NCBI RefSeq assembly: GCF_018263925.1
Contig: NZ_JAEVHF010000007.1
Coordinates: forward strand, 124,001 to 188,000
DNA: 64,000 nucleotides
Direction: 5' to 3'
Origin: Kistimonas asteriae
GTDB taxonomy: Bacteria > Pseudomonadota > Gammaproteobacteria > Pseudomonadales > Endozoicomonadaceae
Each line of letters starts with the position of its first letter. The stretch's first letter is position 1. Under the pieces are notes generated by a model that was not told where the DNA came from, searched no databases, and saw only the letters and a list, made by a program, of their open reading frames with translations. This document shows, in pieces, positions 43,732-54,400 of this stretch. The position numbers and the translations under genes were made by a program.

Positions 43732-44757
43732 TTAGAAATGGTAAAGCAGACCGGCTGAAACAGATGTGATGTTAGTGTCGTAGAAATCAATATTGGAGCT
43801 TGCACGGAAGGCTGCCAGGCTGCCCATGGCGCGCCAGTTCTTCCAACCAAACGGCTCACTGTAAAAGACCGAGAAAGATGCACCGTAGATATCATCTTCC
43901 TGCGTCTTACCACCAAACTCGGCGATGGGATTGGCCTTGTCGTGCTTATTCTGGCCATAAACCAGGTTGGTCACGGTCTGCCACTGCTTGTTACCCCAGG
44001 CATGGCTCAGCTGGACGATATACTCGTCAGCCGCCATGGCTTTGCCATCAAGGTCATAACGGGTGTACTGAACGGATGGAATGAAGAAATGCCCATTACC
44101 CAGCGAATGACGGTAAAGCACTTCGGCGGAGCGAATATCGCCTTCACGGGACAGCATCCGCTGCTGGGCGGGCGTCAGACTGAGGCTGGATTCTTCACCA
44201 CTCTGTTCATTATCAATCTCCACCTTGCGCGTAGAAAGGCGCACCTGGAAATTACTGCCCATGATGTTGCCCCAGCCGACGCGCGCACCACTACTGGTAC
44301 GATCGGTATCCTTACGCTTGCCGTCTGTCTTGTACGGGTCTTTCCAGACCTTGGTCGGAACACTGGAAAACAGGTAGCTTACTGAAAATTCGCCAATACC
44401 ATCATATTGGCGGCGTACACCCAGCTCGCTGGAAAAGTCATAACGCAACCAGTTCTCCAAAGAGTTACCGGCAAAGACCTGTGTTTTCGAATCTGCCCAG
44501 GTGTACTGCACCTCTCCATTGAAGAAACCAGAGGTTTTTGATTCGGATTTGGCAGAACCCAGATCATAGATTCTGTCATTGCCAATATCACCCATCGCGG
44601 TACCGGCAACGATGTTGCTCTTCAACGTCGTATTGCCCAAACCAAAGCCAACAAACCCCGAAAAACCACTTTCATCTGGCATCGGGCCAAGCGCATAAGC
44701 GCCCAAGCTTGCGCTCAGGGTCAAAGCTCCCGCCATACCAACCGTTACTCTACGCAT
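43732..44757 (-). CDS. outer membrane beta-barrel protein, DUF2860-like
   Basis: Signal peptide MRRVTVGMAGALTLSASLGAYA (about 22 residues), then a 318-residue mature part dominated by alternating hydrophobic/polar strands. The C-terminus ends VSAGLLYHF; a final Phe is the BAM recognition signature. Features such as GFVGFGLGNTTLKSN, WLRYDFSSELGVRRQYDG and IPSVQYTRYDLDG fit the DUF2860 family known from Vibrio and relatives. The start was chosen for the signal peptide. Transported substrate unknown. Confidence 0.75.
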   Translation of the reverse strand: MRRVTVGMAGALTLSASLGAYALGPMPDESGFSGFVGFGLGNTTLKSNIVAGTAMGDIGNDRIYDLGSAKSESKTSGFFNGEVQYTWADSKTQVFAGNSLENWLRYDFSSELGVRRQYDGIGEFSVSYLFSSVPTKVWKDPYKTDGKRKDTDRTSSGARVGWGNIMGSNFQVRLSTRKVEIDNEQSGEESSLSLTPAQQRMLSREGDIRSAEVLYRHSLGNGHFFIPSVQYTRYDLDGKAMAADEYIVQLSHAWGNKQWQTVTNLVYGQNKHDKANPIAEFGGKTQEDDIYGASFSVFYSEPFGWKNWRAMGSLAAFRASSNIDFYDTNITSVSAGLLYHF

Positions 44758-44906
44758 TAATTGATAGCCTTGTGTGAACGTTATTATTGAAAAATCTTTC
44801 AATGATAGCCTAATCATTTAAACGACCACGTCTGGAGATTGTAAATATTCTGCGACTACTTTATGGTTTTAAGCAGGGCAAATACTAATAAAAACAAGGC
44901 CGTTCC

Positions 44907-45443
44907 ATGAAGCTACCGGCTATTCCACTGGCAACTGCAGAACTTAAACCTCTGGCTTATGAAGACAGTGAGGCCATAGCAAGCATTTACCAGACGGATA
45001 ACACACAGCAGCAACCCGCCATTCATTCAACCCAGGAAGCCAGCCAGTTTGTCCGGATGGCAGAACAGCTTTCCGATAATCAGCAAGGGCTTATTCTCGG
45101 ACTGACGCAGCATGAACGACTTCAGGCAATTATCCATATTTATGGGATAGAACCCATTGCACGACGGGCATTCATTCGAATCGACAACTGGCAGGCGCTG
45201 ACAGACAACACACTGGTTGAAACCCTTGCCAGCATCGTTCAGCTATCAAAAGAACTGCTGTCACTTCACAGTGTGCATTACCAGATTATTGAGGATCGTT
45301 CGGACCAAATACGACTGACCGGTGCACTGGAAATCCTCGGTTTCAATCCAACATCACACCTGCGGGATTTCTACAAGCTACGTCCTAATCACTACTGTGA
45401 TGTCAGCATCTACACACGAACGATACAACAACCGTCACACTGA
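44907..45443 (+). CDS. GNAT-like acetyltransferase, degenerate
   Basis: 178 residues with AAGG seven bases before the ATG. The pattern (ELKPLAYEDSEAIASIYQ..., central IIHIYGIEPIARRAFIRID, then a late ALEILGFNPTSHLRDFYKL) follows the GNAT fold, but the acetyl-CoA pyrophosphate loop (Q/RxxGxG/A) is not visible. It may be a catalytically impaired paralogue of the next gene, which starts 15 bases downstream in the same operon. Confidence 0.55.
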   Translation: MKLPAIPLATAELKPLAYEDSEAIASIYQTDNTQQQPAIHSTQEASQFVRMAEQLSDNQQGLILGLTQHERLQAIIHIYGIEPIARRAFIRIDNWQALTDNTLVETLASIVQLSKELLSLHSVHYQIIEDRSDQIRLTGALEILGFNPTSHLRDFYKLRPNHYCDVSIYTRTIQQPSH

Positions 45444-45458
45444 GAGGCAAATGCTGCA

Positions 45459-46049
45459 ATGGTACCGGTCCTTCAGACAACCCGCTTTCGCCTCCGCCCT
45501 TTCAATCAGCATGATGCTGATAGTCTCTACACCCTGCTCAAAGAGGAAAAAGTCGTCACCGCACACCCTGCGCATCCCGTGAGTGACCGACATGAAGCCA
45601 ATCATGTCCTGCAAGCCATGAATGAGGATGTTTTATCAGGCACGGCGCTTTACTGGCTGATTGAAGAAAAAACCAGTCAACGGTTTACCGGTCGGATTGG
45701 GTTCAAACATATTAATCACCAGAATAATTCTGCTGCTTTAATGGTGGAAGTATTACCCGAGCTCTGGGGAGAGAATATTCTGTATGAAACGGGCCGAGCC
45801 ATTATTGCGTATGGTTTCAGCCAGTTACAGCTACATCGCGTTGAAGCGCAGGTTGTACCTGAACATCCTTATATGCACCATTTTCTCAAACGAGTCGGGT
45901 TTCATATCGAAGGTATGCTGCAATCCTGGGTTAAAAACGACTACGGGCTACTGGACTATCGTATCTATTCACTGCTCAAGACCGATGACGCCTGGAAAAC
46001 CATACTTTCGACATCGCCTGAACATTTCAGCCTGGGTAACTGTATCTGA
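45459..46049 (+). CDS. GNAT-family N-acetyltransferase, RimJ/RimL type
   Basis: 196 residues opening LQTTRFRLRPFNQHDADSLY, the RimJ/RimL-type N-terminus. The segments FTGRIGFKHI, ALMVEVLPELWGENILYETGRAIIAYGF (acetyl-CoA binding area) and HRVEAQVVPEHPYMHHFLKRVGFHIEGML are typical of this family. It probably acetylates an N-terminus or small amine; the target is unknown. Convergent with the TolC-like gene, ten bases away. Confidence 0.85.
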   Translation: MVPVLQTTRFRLRPFNQHDADSLYTLLKEEKVVTAHPAHPVSDRHEANHVLQAMNEDVLSGTALYWLIEEKTSQRFTGRIGFKHINHQNNSAALMVEVLPELWGENILYETGRAIIAYGFSQLQLHRVEAQVVPEHPYMHHFLKRVGFHIEGMLQSWVKNDYGLLDYRIYSLLKTDDAWKTILSTSPEHFSLGNCI

Positions 46050-46059
46050 CCACAGCATT

Positions 46060-47523
46060 TCACGGATCAAGGTACGACAGCAGTGAGGGTATTGTACGAT
46101 GCCTGACCAGAGACAAAGCCAACCCCTCCCCCTTCTGCTCTAAAAGGGGAAGCGGCACCTGGTCAATACCGGCTGCCAACAGAATAGATTCATAGCCTTT
46201 CAACAACCCCAACCAGGCCTGGTCAACGTCATACTCTGCCAATAACAGATCACAACGGGTTCGCAACAGTGCAATCTCATCCTCAGGGTCGAATCGTTCT
46301 CTGGAATGACGAACCTCCCACTCTTTGGCAACCAGTGCCCTATAGTCCCGGGTACGCTGATAATCTCGCATGAGTGACTGCTGCTCCGATGCGGTCATCC
46401 GTACTTGCTTGACCACCATCATTGCCAGTGCGAGACGCCGGGCTTCCTCAGCATCAAGTTCCGCCTCTGCAGCACGAATCCTTGCCGGGACCTTGAAAAC
46501 CCCCATCAGGTCGAGTGAGATCCCAACCCCCTGTTCCTCCCAGTGGCTGTCTTCCAGATTGGCGCTGTCGTCATAGCGGGCACTGGCAAAAACATCGATA
46601 TTCGGCAGCCAGCGCCATTTGGCACCCGACAGATCCCACGCCCGGTTCCTGATTCTGTAATCGCTCTCCTGTAATTCAGGACTTTGCCTCAGAGCAAGCC
46701 GTTCCAGTTCAGTCAATGCAGGCAATTCAGGTATCGTCTGATCCCCGCTGGTCGAGGCCGGTAAAGGAAATTCTGCCGTATGACTGTTAATTAACGCAGC
46801 CAGTTCAATAAACGCCGTTTGTCGTTCCCGCTCAATCGAGGCTAAGCGGCCACTCAGTGTTAACAACTCACGTTGATAGCCCAGTATCGTCAAGGGATCC
46901 ATCAGGGCCTTGTAGTGATCGCCGGCAAACTGCTGGCTCATCGCATGGATATCCACGGCCAACTTTTTCCCTGCCTGCAGGCGCTGCTCAGCCAGAACGG
47001 CCCGCCACCAGGCAATACGTACCTCCGATATCAGACGATTGAGTGTCGCACGGGTTTGCTCACGGGTAATAAATACGTCGTTCAACGCCTGCTGCGTCCG
47101 AATATAGCCGATGGCAAAGTCCAGCACTGACCAGCGCAGATTTGCGCTGGCCACGTCACGCCGTCGTCCTTCAAAATTGCTGGAATTACGTTGATCCGGT
47201 GGTGAGCTCCGCAGAACGGTATTGCCTTCCGCCAATGCCGACGGGGCCAGCTGCCACTTCACTTCCTCAAGACCTGTCGCGGAAACCAGCTGACGATACC
47301 GTTCAACCTCCAGATCCAAGTTATATTCAATCCCCCGCGCCATCGCCTGAGACAACGACAACGGTTTTGTAATAGGGGGAGCTGTCGCCATACCGGTCAA
47401 ATCCAGCTCTGACCGCTGACGTATTTCGTCTGGTGTCAGCCCGCGCCCATGCAGCGTGCATCCCGTGATGACCACCAGGACCAGTAATGCGGACAACGTT
47501 CGAATAACAGGGTAACGTTTCAT
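46060..47523 (-). CDS. TolC-family outer membrane lipoprotein of type I secretion
   Basis: 487 residues. The signal peptide ends in lipobox VITGC, putting the acylated Cys at residue 22. Two outer-membrane-efflux repeats are rich in long helices (SLSQAMARGIEYNLDLEVERYR; LERLALRQSPELQESDYRIRN). It forms the outer-membrane channel of the exporter. Its ATG follows the HlyD stop directly (TGAATG), so it is the last gene of the RTX secretion operon. Confidence 0.9.
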   Translation of the reverse strand: MKRYPVIRTLSALLVLVVITGCTLHGRGLTPDEIRQRSELDLTGMATAPPITKPLSLSQAMARGIEYNLDLEVERYRQLVSATGLEEVKWQLAPSALAEGNTVLRSSPPDQRNSSNFEGRRRDVASANLRWSVLDFAIGYIRTQQALNDVFITREQTRATLNRLISEVRIAWWRAVLAEQRLQAGKKLAVDIHAMSQQFAGDHYKALMDPLTILGYQRELLTLSGRLASIERERQTAFIELAALINSHTAEFPLPASTSGDQTIPELPALTELERLALRQSPELQESDYRIRNRAWDLSGAKWRWLPNIDVFASARYDDSANLEDSHWEEQGVGISLDLMGVFKVPARIRAAEAELDAEEARRLALAMMVVKQVRMTASEQQSLMRDYQRTRDYRALVAKEWEVRHSRERFDPEDEIALLRTRCDLLLAEYDVDQAWLGLLKGYESILLAAGIDQVPLPLLEQKGEGLALSLVRHRTIPSLLSYLDP

Positions 47524-48924
47524 TCAGGGTTCCCGAAAACTGTTATCCAACGCACGTTCAATGGGATAAATCAGAAAACTGAGCAGGGATCGCTCACCGG
47601 TCAGGATATCCGCTTCCAGTGTCATGCCGGGTAATAACCGGAAATGTTCAGGCAAATGACGCAACTGCCGTGACTCAAGCCTGACATTGCCCCGGTAACC
47701 CAGCTGTTCCTGATTATCCAAGACGGTGCCATTACTGATCAGGCGTAATGTGCCGGACATATCGCCATAACGGGTGAATGGCAGCGTATCCAGTTTGAGT
47801 CGTACATTAGCGGCTTCCGCCACCATGCCTATCGACATGGGGGATATCATAATCTCCGCTTCAAGCTCCCCATTCACTCGCGCCAGTTCAAACAACACTT
47901 CACCGGATTTAACAACACTGCCTGCCCCTTTATCGGCAGAAATCAGCACAATCGCATCATGCGGCGCACGCAGGGATGTCGTTTTCTGTGCCTGTTCATA
48001 TTTTTTCAGCTGAGCCAGGGTTGCGACATAGTCACGGCTCGATTGGGAAAACCCGCCGCTCAGCGTTGCCAGAACACTAGTACGCCATGCCCGGTGCTCT
48101 ATTTCCTTATCTGTCAGATGTCGTTCAATAGTCTTTAACTCGGCACGCACCGTCGCAACGTTCCGCTCTGCTGCCAGCAATGTCTGCCGCGTCTGCAAAT
48201 GATCCACTTTCCTGGGACCATTACGTTGATAAGCTTCCTTTTCCTTTTCATAAAGGGTCGTGCGCAGACGATCCAGTTCCCTGGTGACAACCACTTCCTG
48301 CTCCAGCATCTGTAACTGCTCGGCTAACTGCACTTGGCGCTGTTGCAATGCCTGCATAGAGGCTGCATGCAGAGCAATGGTGCCCCGGTATTCATTGATC
48401 CGTCGAATAAACAACTGTTGCTCAAGGGATTGCATCGCCGGATCATCAGACAACCGTACAGCAACCGGCTCCACCTCTTCCTCATCACGATTATCAAACC
48501 ATGCCAGCTCCGCTTCAAACCGTCGGGCAGAAGCCTGAGCAGATAACAGTCGAAGACGGATGCTATCGAGATCAGCCTCTGACTCGGTACTGTCCAGAAC
48601 GGCCAGCACCTCACCTTCGCTGATAAAATCACCTTCCGAAACAGACAGCTGTCGAACAATCCCATCATAAAGTGGCTGCACGGGCGTATTGGGTAACAGG
48701 GAGACCAATTCTCCCCGTGCTACAACGGTCGTCTCTACCCGTGAAATGGCAGCCCAGAGAAGCAATACAATGAATAGCAGGAGAGCCGACCAGGACACCA
48801 GGGGCAGCCATGCCGGTGGCGCTTCGGATGCAATCTGTCGCCAGTCAGGTTGCAGCGGCTCGGCAACTGTCGTTTTTTTCCAGTCGTCGTATCGCGCCCT
48901 GAGCCGGGAGAAAAGATGTTTCAT
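47524..48924 (-). CDS. HlyD-family membrane fusion protein
   Basis: Periplasmic adaptor linking the ABC exporter to TolC. One N-terminal membrane helix lies at about residues 38-58 (SWSALLLFIVLLLWAAIS). The biotinyl-lipoyl half-motifs PLYDGIVRQLSVSEGDFISEGEVLAVLD and LRAPHDAIVLISADKGAGSVVKSGEVLFEL are separated by a long coiled coil (about 125-300). 466 residues. The ATG overlaps the stop of the ABC gene (ATGA), implying coupled translation. Confidence 0.95.
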   Translation of the reverse strand: MKHLFSRLRARYDDWKKTTVAEPLQPDWRQIASEAPPAWLPLVSWSALLLFIVLLLWAAISRVETTVVARGELVSLLPNTPVQPLYDGIVRQLSVSEGDFISEGEVLAVLDSTESEADLDSIRLRLLSAQASARRFEAELAWFDNRDEEEVEPVAVRLSDDPAMQSLEQQLFIRRINEYRGTIALHAASMQALQQRQVQLAEQLQMLEQEVVVTRELDRLRTTLYEKEKEAYQRNGPRKVDHLQTRQTLLAAERNVATVRAELKTIERHLTDKEIEHRAWRTSVLATLSGGFSQSSRDYVATLAQLKKYEQAQKTTSLRAPHDAIVLISADKGAGSVVKSGEVLFELARVNGELEAEIMISPMSIGMVAEAANVRLKLDTLPFTRYGDMSGTLRLISNGTVLDNQEQLGYRGNVRLESRQLRHLPEHFRLLPGMTLEADILTGERSLLSFLIYPIERALDNSFREP

Positions 48925-51077
48925 GCCTGCTCTCCCTGCGCCTGTCGCTGCCATAACAACCGGTATGACGGCATTGAGACCAACAATTCCTCATGACGAC
49001 CTATGGCTCGCACCTCTCCCTGTTCAACCAGCAGAATCTTGTCCATCGCCTGCAGCAGTGACGGACGATGGGTCACCATCACCAGGGTTCGCCCCCTGGC
49101 AAGCCTGTCAAGATTCTCTTCCAGCTGATCGGCAGTCGCAGGATCCAATGCGCTGGTCGCCTCATCCAGCAGCAGAATGGCGGGGTCGTGCAATATCGCC
49201 CTTGCGATACAGAGTCGCTGACGCTGCCCACCTGACAGGTTCAGGCCCTGCTCATCCAGAATGGTGTCATACCCCTGAGGCAACGTTTCAATGAAGGTAT
49301 GTGCGCCTGCGATACGCGCCGCCTCCATGACATCATTGATCCCAGCATGTGGGGCGCAGGCCGCAATGTTCTCCTGAACAGTGCCTCGGAAGAGGAACAA
49401 CTCCTGAAGAACAATACCCATCCGAGAACGTATATAGGTCGGGTCATACTCTGGCAGATTGATGCCATCAATCAGCACCTGACCTTTCTCCGGTCGGTAC
49501 AAACCCGCCATGAGTCGTGCAACGGTGCTTTTTCCGGAACCGCTGCTCCCGACAATCGCGACTTTCATACCCGCCGAAATCTGGAAACTGACCGCTTTGA
49601 GAATACCCGGCACTTCCGGTGTATAACTGAAACTCACCTGACGGAACTCGATGCGTCCCTGAACAGGCGCTGTAACACCCGTGGTACGTAATCGCTCGGG
49701 GGGCTGGTTCAGCAATGCGCCCAGGGTCGTAATTGACTGACGCACCTGCTGAAGGCGCCCGGGCATCCCTGCCAGTTGCACCAATGGGCCGGCAATGCGC
49801 CCAGCCATGATATTGAAGGCAATCAGGACACCGATAGACAGCCCGCCCGCCAACACCAGCTGGGCGCCATACCAGATGATGAAAAGCTGCATCAGTTTCT
49901 GCAGCAATCCACCACTTTCCGAGACCAAACCCGTTGTCAGCCCCGCCTGTCGATTCAGGTGAACAATCTCAGCACTTTTACTCAACCATCGACGTTTGAT
50001 CCTGGATTCCTGTGCCAAGGCTCGAACGGTTTCAACACCGGACAAGGTCTCAGCAATCAGTGACTGCCTGTCGGCCTCCGCCCGATACAACTGATCGACG
50101 GTTCGACGTGAAGCCCGCATAGCCACCAGCGCGTTAAAGCCAATCAACACGGCAAACCCAAGCACCAGCAACGTCAGCTGCCAGCTGAACACAAACATGA
50201 CCGGTAACAGCACCACGATGGCTGTGAACTCAATAAGCGTGAACAACAGGTTACCGGTGATAAACTCCCGAATACGGTCTGACTCCTGTACCTGACGAAT
50301 CAATCCGCCTGTCGGCAGTTTCCGGAAAAACGACAACGGCAACCGGAACAGGCCTGATGCTATACGCTCAGCCAGCAACACATCCAGACGACCAGCGGCA
50401 TACTGAATTAACAAGGTGCGGAGATAACCAAACACGCCAGAGAACACCAGTGCGATGACCGCCCCCACAAACAGCACGTGCAACGTTGCATAACCCTGGT
50501 AACCGATCACCTTGTCGAAAACCGCCATGGTGAACACCGGCACCACAAAGACCAGACAATGGAGCAAGAGGGATAAGATGAAAATATGTGCCAGGACGCC
50601 GCGTGGTGTAGCTATCTGTTCAAATAACCAGCGCACACCAAACGTTTTGTGATCGGCTGATTTCTGCAGTTTCGGTTGTAATTGGAGAACATCGCCGGTC
50701 CAGGCATTGGCAAAGGCCTCTACAGAAATTTCCAGAAGATGGTTTTTCTGATCTGCCAGCGGATCCAGCACCAGCAGTACCAACTCACCCTGTGCTTTCT
50801 GTCGTACACCACTTACAACCACGGCATTGCCATTATTCAGCATGGCAATCACGGGGAAGGACTCCCTCTGCTTAACCAGGTCCGTTATTTCGAGTGATTC
50901 ACACCGGGCTGTTAACCCCACACGTTCAGCAAGACTTGCCAGGCCTGTAGCATCAAGGAGTGATTCATCATCGACCATCAACCGAAGGGATTCCGGCGTA
51001 TAGCGGAGATGATGATAACGGGCGACAATCGCCAGGCATTCAAGCGCTGACGACGAAGACTGATTTCCACTGCTCAA
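48921..51077 (-). CDS. type I secretion ABC exporter with degenerate C39 domain
   Basis: Energises export of the RTX protein. Residues 1-~140 are a C39-like domain. It opens SSSSALECLAIVARYHHLRYT; the peptidase Cys-Gly-Ala pattern is missing, as in HlyB. About six membrane helices lie at ~165-440. The nucleotide domain has GSSGSGKST (~506), the signature LSGGQRQR (~611), ILLLDEATSALD and the H-loop VTHRPS. I chose the TTG at 51077 because GGAGG lies six bases before it, giving 718 residues; the frame also reaches another TTG 14 codons earlier. Confidence 0.95.
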   Translation of the reverse strand: MSSGNQSSSSALECLAIVARYHHLRYTPESLRLMVDDESLLDATGLASLAERVGLTARCESLEITDLVKQRESFPVIAMLNNGNAVVVSGVRQKAQGELVLLVLDPLADQKNHLLEISVEAFANAWTGDVLQLQPKLQKSADHKTFGVRWLFEQIATPRGVLAHIFILSLLLHCLVFVVPVFTMAVFDKVIGYQGYATLHVLFVGAVIALVFSGVFGYLRTLLIQYAAGRLDVLLAERIASGLFRLPLSFFRKLPTGGLIRQVQESDRIREFITGNLLFTLIEFTAIVVLLPVMFVFSWQLTLLVLGFAVLIGFNALVAMRASRRTVDQLYRAEADRQSLIAETLSGVETVRALAQESRIKRRWLSKSAEIVHLNRQAGLTTGLVSESGGLLQKLMQLFIIWYGAQLVLAGGLSIGVLIAFNIMAGRIAGPLVQLAGMPGRLQQVRQSITTLGALLNQPPERLRTTGVTAPVQGRIEFRQVSFSYTPEVPGILKAVSFQISAGMKVAIVGSSGSGKSTVARLMAGLYRPEKGQVLIDGINLPEYDPTYIRSRMGIVLQELFLFRGTVQENIAACAPHAGINDVMEAARIAGAHTFIETLPQGYDTILDEQGLNLSGGQRQRLCIARAILHDPAILLLDEATSALDPATADQLEENLDRLARGRTLVMVTHRPSLLQAMDKILLVEQGEVRAIGRHEELLVSMPSYRLLWQRQAQGEQA

Positions 51078-51099
51078 GGAAAACCTCCAGCCGTGCCGA

Positions 51100-51387
51100 T
51101 CAGGCTTCAGCCTCAGCAAAATTGGGGGATGTCGGGGTATTGTCTTTTGCAGGAACCGAGGCTGGCTTTAACATCCCACGCTCCAGCATCTCCTGCTTCA
51201 GATTCTCAAAGGCCTGGCAACACCGCAGAAAGCCTTCCGGACTCATGACCAGTGTGCCAGTCTTTTCCCGATTTTGATCCAACTTCCCGTCAGTAGCACC
51301 GGCAGTAAAACCAAACAACTCGACCCTGACATTGCCACTGATCACCGCAATGTTTTCTACACCGTCGCAAAACATCTGCTTGCTCAT
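51100..51387 (-). CDS. 95-residue protein of unknown function in RTX secretion operon
   Basis: Opens MSKQMFCDGVENIAVISGNV, with a VRVELFGFTAGAT segment and LVMSPEGFLRCCQAFENLKQ. No signal peptide or membrane helix. The middle (strand, then MSPxGF helix) faintly recalls DUF3467-type small proteins; I would not assign it. It lies 94 bases after the RTX stop and 22 bases before the exporter, so a role as chaperone, adaptor or regulator of RTX export is plausible by position only. Confidence 0.75.
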   Translation of the reverse strand: MSKQMFCDGVENIAVISGNVRVELFGFTAGATDGKLDQNREKTGTLVMSPEGFLRCCQAFENLKQEMLERGMLKPASVPAKDNTPTSPNFAEAEA

Positions 51388-51481
51388 TGCTGTCCCTTCC
51401 GATGTTCTTATCGTTATTCAGGAAGTTAATCGACCCCGCGAAGGGGCCTTATCCAACAGGTTCGGTACAACACACCTGGCT

Positions 51482-54400
51482 TCAGGCCACCATGCTTGCC
51501 GCTTCAATCTGCTCTCTGGATTCATCGAATGCGGTATACAGGCTGGAGGAAATGCCGGCCAATCCGTCACTCTGCAGCGTGGCCAGCATATCTTCTGCCA
51601 GTGGATCAGCGTTATAGCCATCCAGTGTCGCCAGCGCCTCCTGGACACCACTTTCCAGTACCGCTGCCAGATCAAAGTCATAGGCTTCAAACGACTCCAC
51701 CGACTCCTGATCCTGCCAGTACTGCTGAAGTTCGGCAAAACTCAGGCTCAGCGAGCTGTCACTGTCAGTTAGTTGAATCCTGTCATCACTCTCCCAGCCG
51801 TTGAGCGACACTGATGCCCATGACTGGTTATCGACAACAACATCCAGCTGATAGCTGTTACCCCCCCGTTCAGACAGGAACAGGTTTGTGGTATCCAGCT
51901 GGAAGTTGAACTGATCATGGCTGCGGAATTCCAGCGTATCCTGACCGGCGGTCTCCGTAATCGCATAGTTGCCGCTGTTCAGGTAGTAGACATAGCTGTC
52001 ATTCCCTTCGCCCCCGGCAGCGGTCGTCGATCCAAACCCTGCAATAAAGAGATCATCGCCACTGCCCCCGTCAGTACTGAGGGTACTGGTCAGGTTTACC
52101 AGTTTGGTCAGCTCATTGAGTGAGTCTGCCCCACCGTCTTGAACAACCGTATTCAGTCCTTCCGCCAGCAGGAACAGATCTGTACCAAGGCCCGCACTGG
52201 CTAACAGGTCCAGACTGCCCCAGCCCAATCCCATGAGAATATCGTTACCTGCACCACCGCTGGAGAAACCGGTCATCCCAATATCGAAAATCAGGTCATT
52301 GCCAGCGTCACCAGAGACGGAGGCACCCATGCCGATATTGACCAGGAAATCATCACCCGCCTGGCCGGAAACATCGTTCCCCACACCAAGCGCAATACCA
52401 ATATCCTCGCCATCACCCAGGTCAAAGATATTGGCGACACCGGCAGCGGCAACGATGTCATTGCCACTCCCTGCATTGATGGTATTACCCAGACCGGCGG
52501 CATAAACGCCATCATTCCCGTAATGGGCGTTGACGGTATTCACTGCACCTACCGCAATCATTACATCATTACCGCCACCTGCAGTACTGGACTCCGCTTC
52601 ATCCCCCAACAGGGTATTGGCGCCACCGACAGCCACCAGCAGGTCATCACCCGCACCGGCAGCAAAGCGGTTTTCAGCGCCAAGGCCGGCCAGGATGTCA
52701 TTACCACTGCCGGATGACAGGTTGTTATTGACGCCTATGGCCAGAAGCGTGTTATCGCCGTTTTCACCGGCATCCAGTCGGTTCTGATTACCCAGAGCCA
52801 GAAGGACATCAGAACCATTGCCCGTTACCAGGATATTGGTATTACCAATGGCGATGGCGGCATCTTCTCCGCTACCAGACGACAAATTATTGGTATTACC
52901 CAACGCGACCATGACATTGTTGCCATCACCGCCCTGTAGCAGGTTCAGCTCTCCAGCCGCAAAACCGAGATCGTTACCGGCCTGGGCATGCCAGATATTG
53001 TTTTGTCCAAACATCAAAGCAACATCGTCGCCTTGCCCTGACTGCACCAGGTTGTTCTGACCCAGTGCGACAACCAGGTCATCACCTGCACCGGTAAAGG
53101 CCAGGTTATTCTGCCCGGCCAGGAATGCGATATCGCCGCTGTCCTGCAGGAAGTCGAGGGAGTAGCCCAGGTCTGGCAGGCGCTCCGCCACATTGATTCC
53201 ACCAACAACCGGCACGGTGAAAGCCGGCAGGCCAAAGCTTTGTGCTTCAAGGGCTGGTGCCTGGATATCCGCATAATCGGCAACGTCAAACCCGGGAATG
53301 GCAAGATCAGGCAACGTAAACTCGGGCACGGCATAACCATAGAATTCCCGGCCACTGAGAACATCCGCCAACCCGGCACTGAATCCACTGATATCAAAAC
53401 TGTTAATGGAGAATGTCGGAATATGGAAGGCAGGCAGGTTAATCGTTGGCAGTGCGATCTCGGCGGTACGGTTAGCCGCCATTACTTCTGACTGCGCATT
53501 GTCGTCAGCAGCCGATGTCTTGAATATCTGGTAATCCGCCGACGCGTTATAAACCAGCAGATCCGCACTCACCTGATGCTGATCACTGATACCGGCTTCG
53601 TTAACCGTTACCGTACCATTGGCGTTCAGGTCAAAACTGCCACCGATCACTTCAACCAGCACATCACCGAGGAAGTTGGTAAAGGCCAGATCGCCCCCAA
53701 AAAGTCCCAACACAGAATTACCGATACCCCCATTGTCGCCGGTCTGATCAAGACCAAACGACAGGTTGTAGCTGGCATCCACCTGCCAGTCCTCCAGGGT
53801 AATCGACGTATCCGACAACTTGGGGAGAACAAATGACGGTAAGGTAATACCGGGAAGACTCAATGCCGGGGAACTGAGTTCCGGCAACTGAATCGTCGGC
53901 AAACCATAGGCAACCAGTTCACCGTACTGGTATTCCACTGGCGTACCTTTGAGTTCAGGCAAGGCCGGAATCGCATAATCATACTGGGGAAGGTTCAATT
54001 CCGGTGACTGCCAGTCAGGCACCGTCGGACTGGATAGCTCCAGTTCCGGAAACAGCATGCTGAGCTGGCCGCTTAATGCGACTTCGGCTTCAGCCGTCAC
54101 ACCCAGGCCAAGGTTATCTAACAGTCGCTGTGCAAACGCATTGTCGCTGTCAGTGAAGGTATCCAGCCCAATGACGGAATCCAGCCCAAACTGATAGACA
54201 CCCTGCTGTGGCAGATCCTCAGCATAAATCTGAATATCGTTATCCGTGGCCACCAGGTTATTCTGACCAATCGCCACAACAATATCGGCACCCGTTCCAC
54301 TGGCAATGGCGTTGTTCTGTCCTACAGACGCAATCACATCATTGCCACTGCCCGTAAAGGCCACATTGTTCTGACCTGCTACCAGCGCCATATCGGCGCC

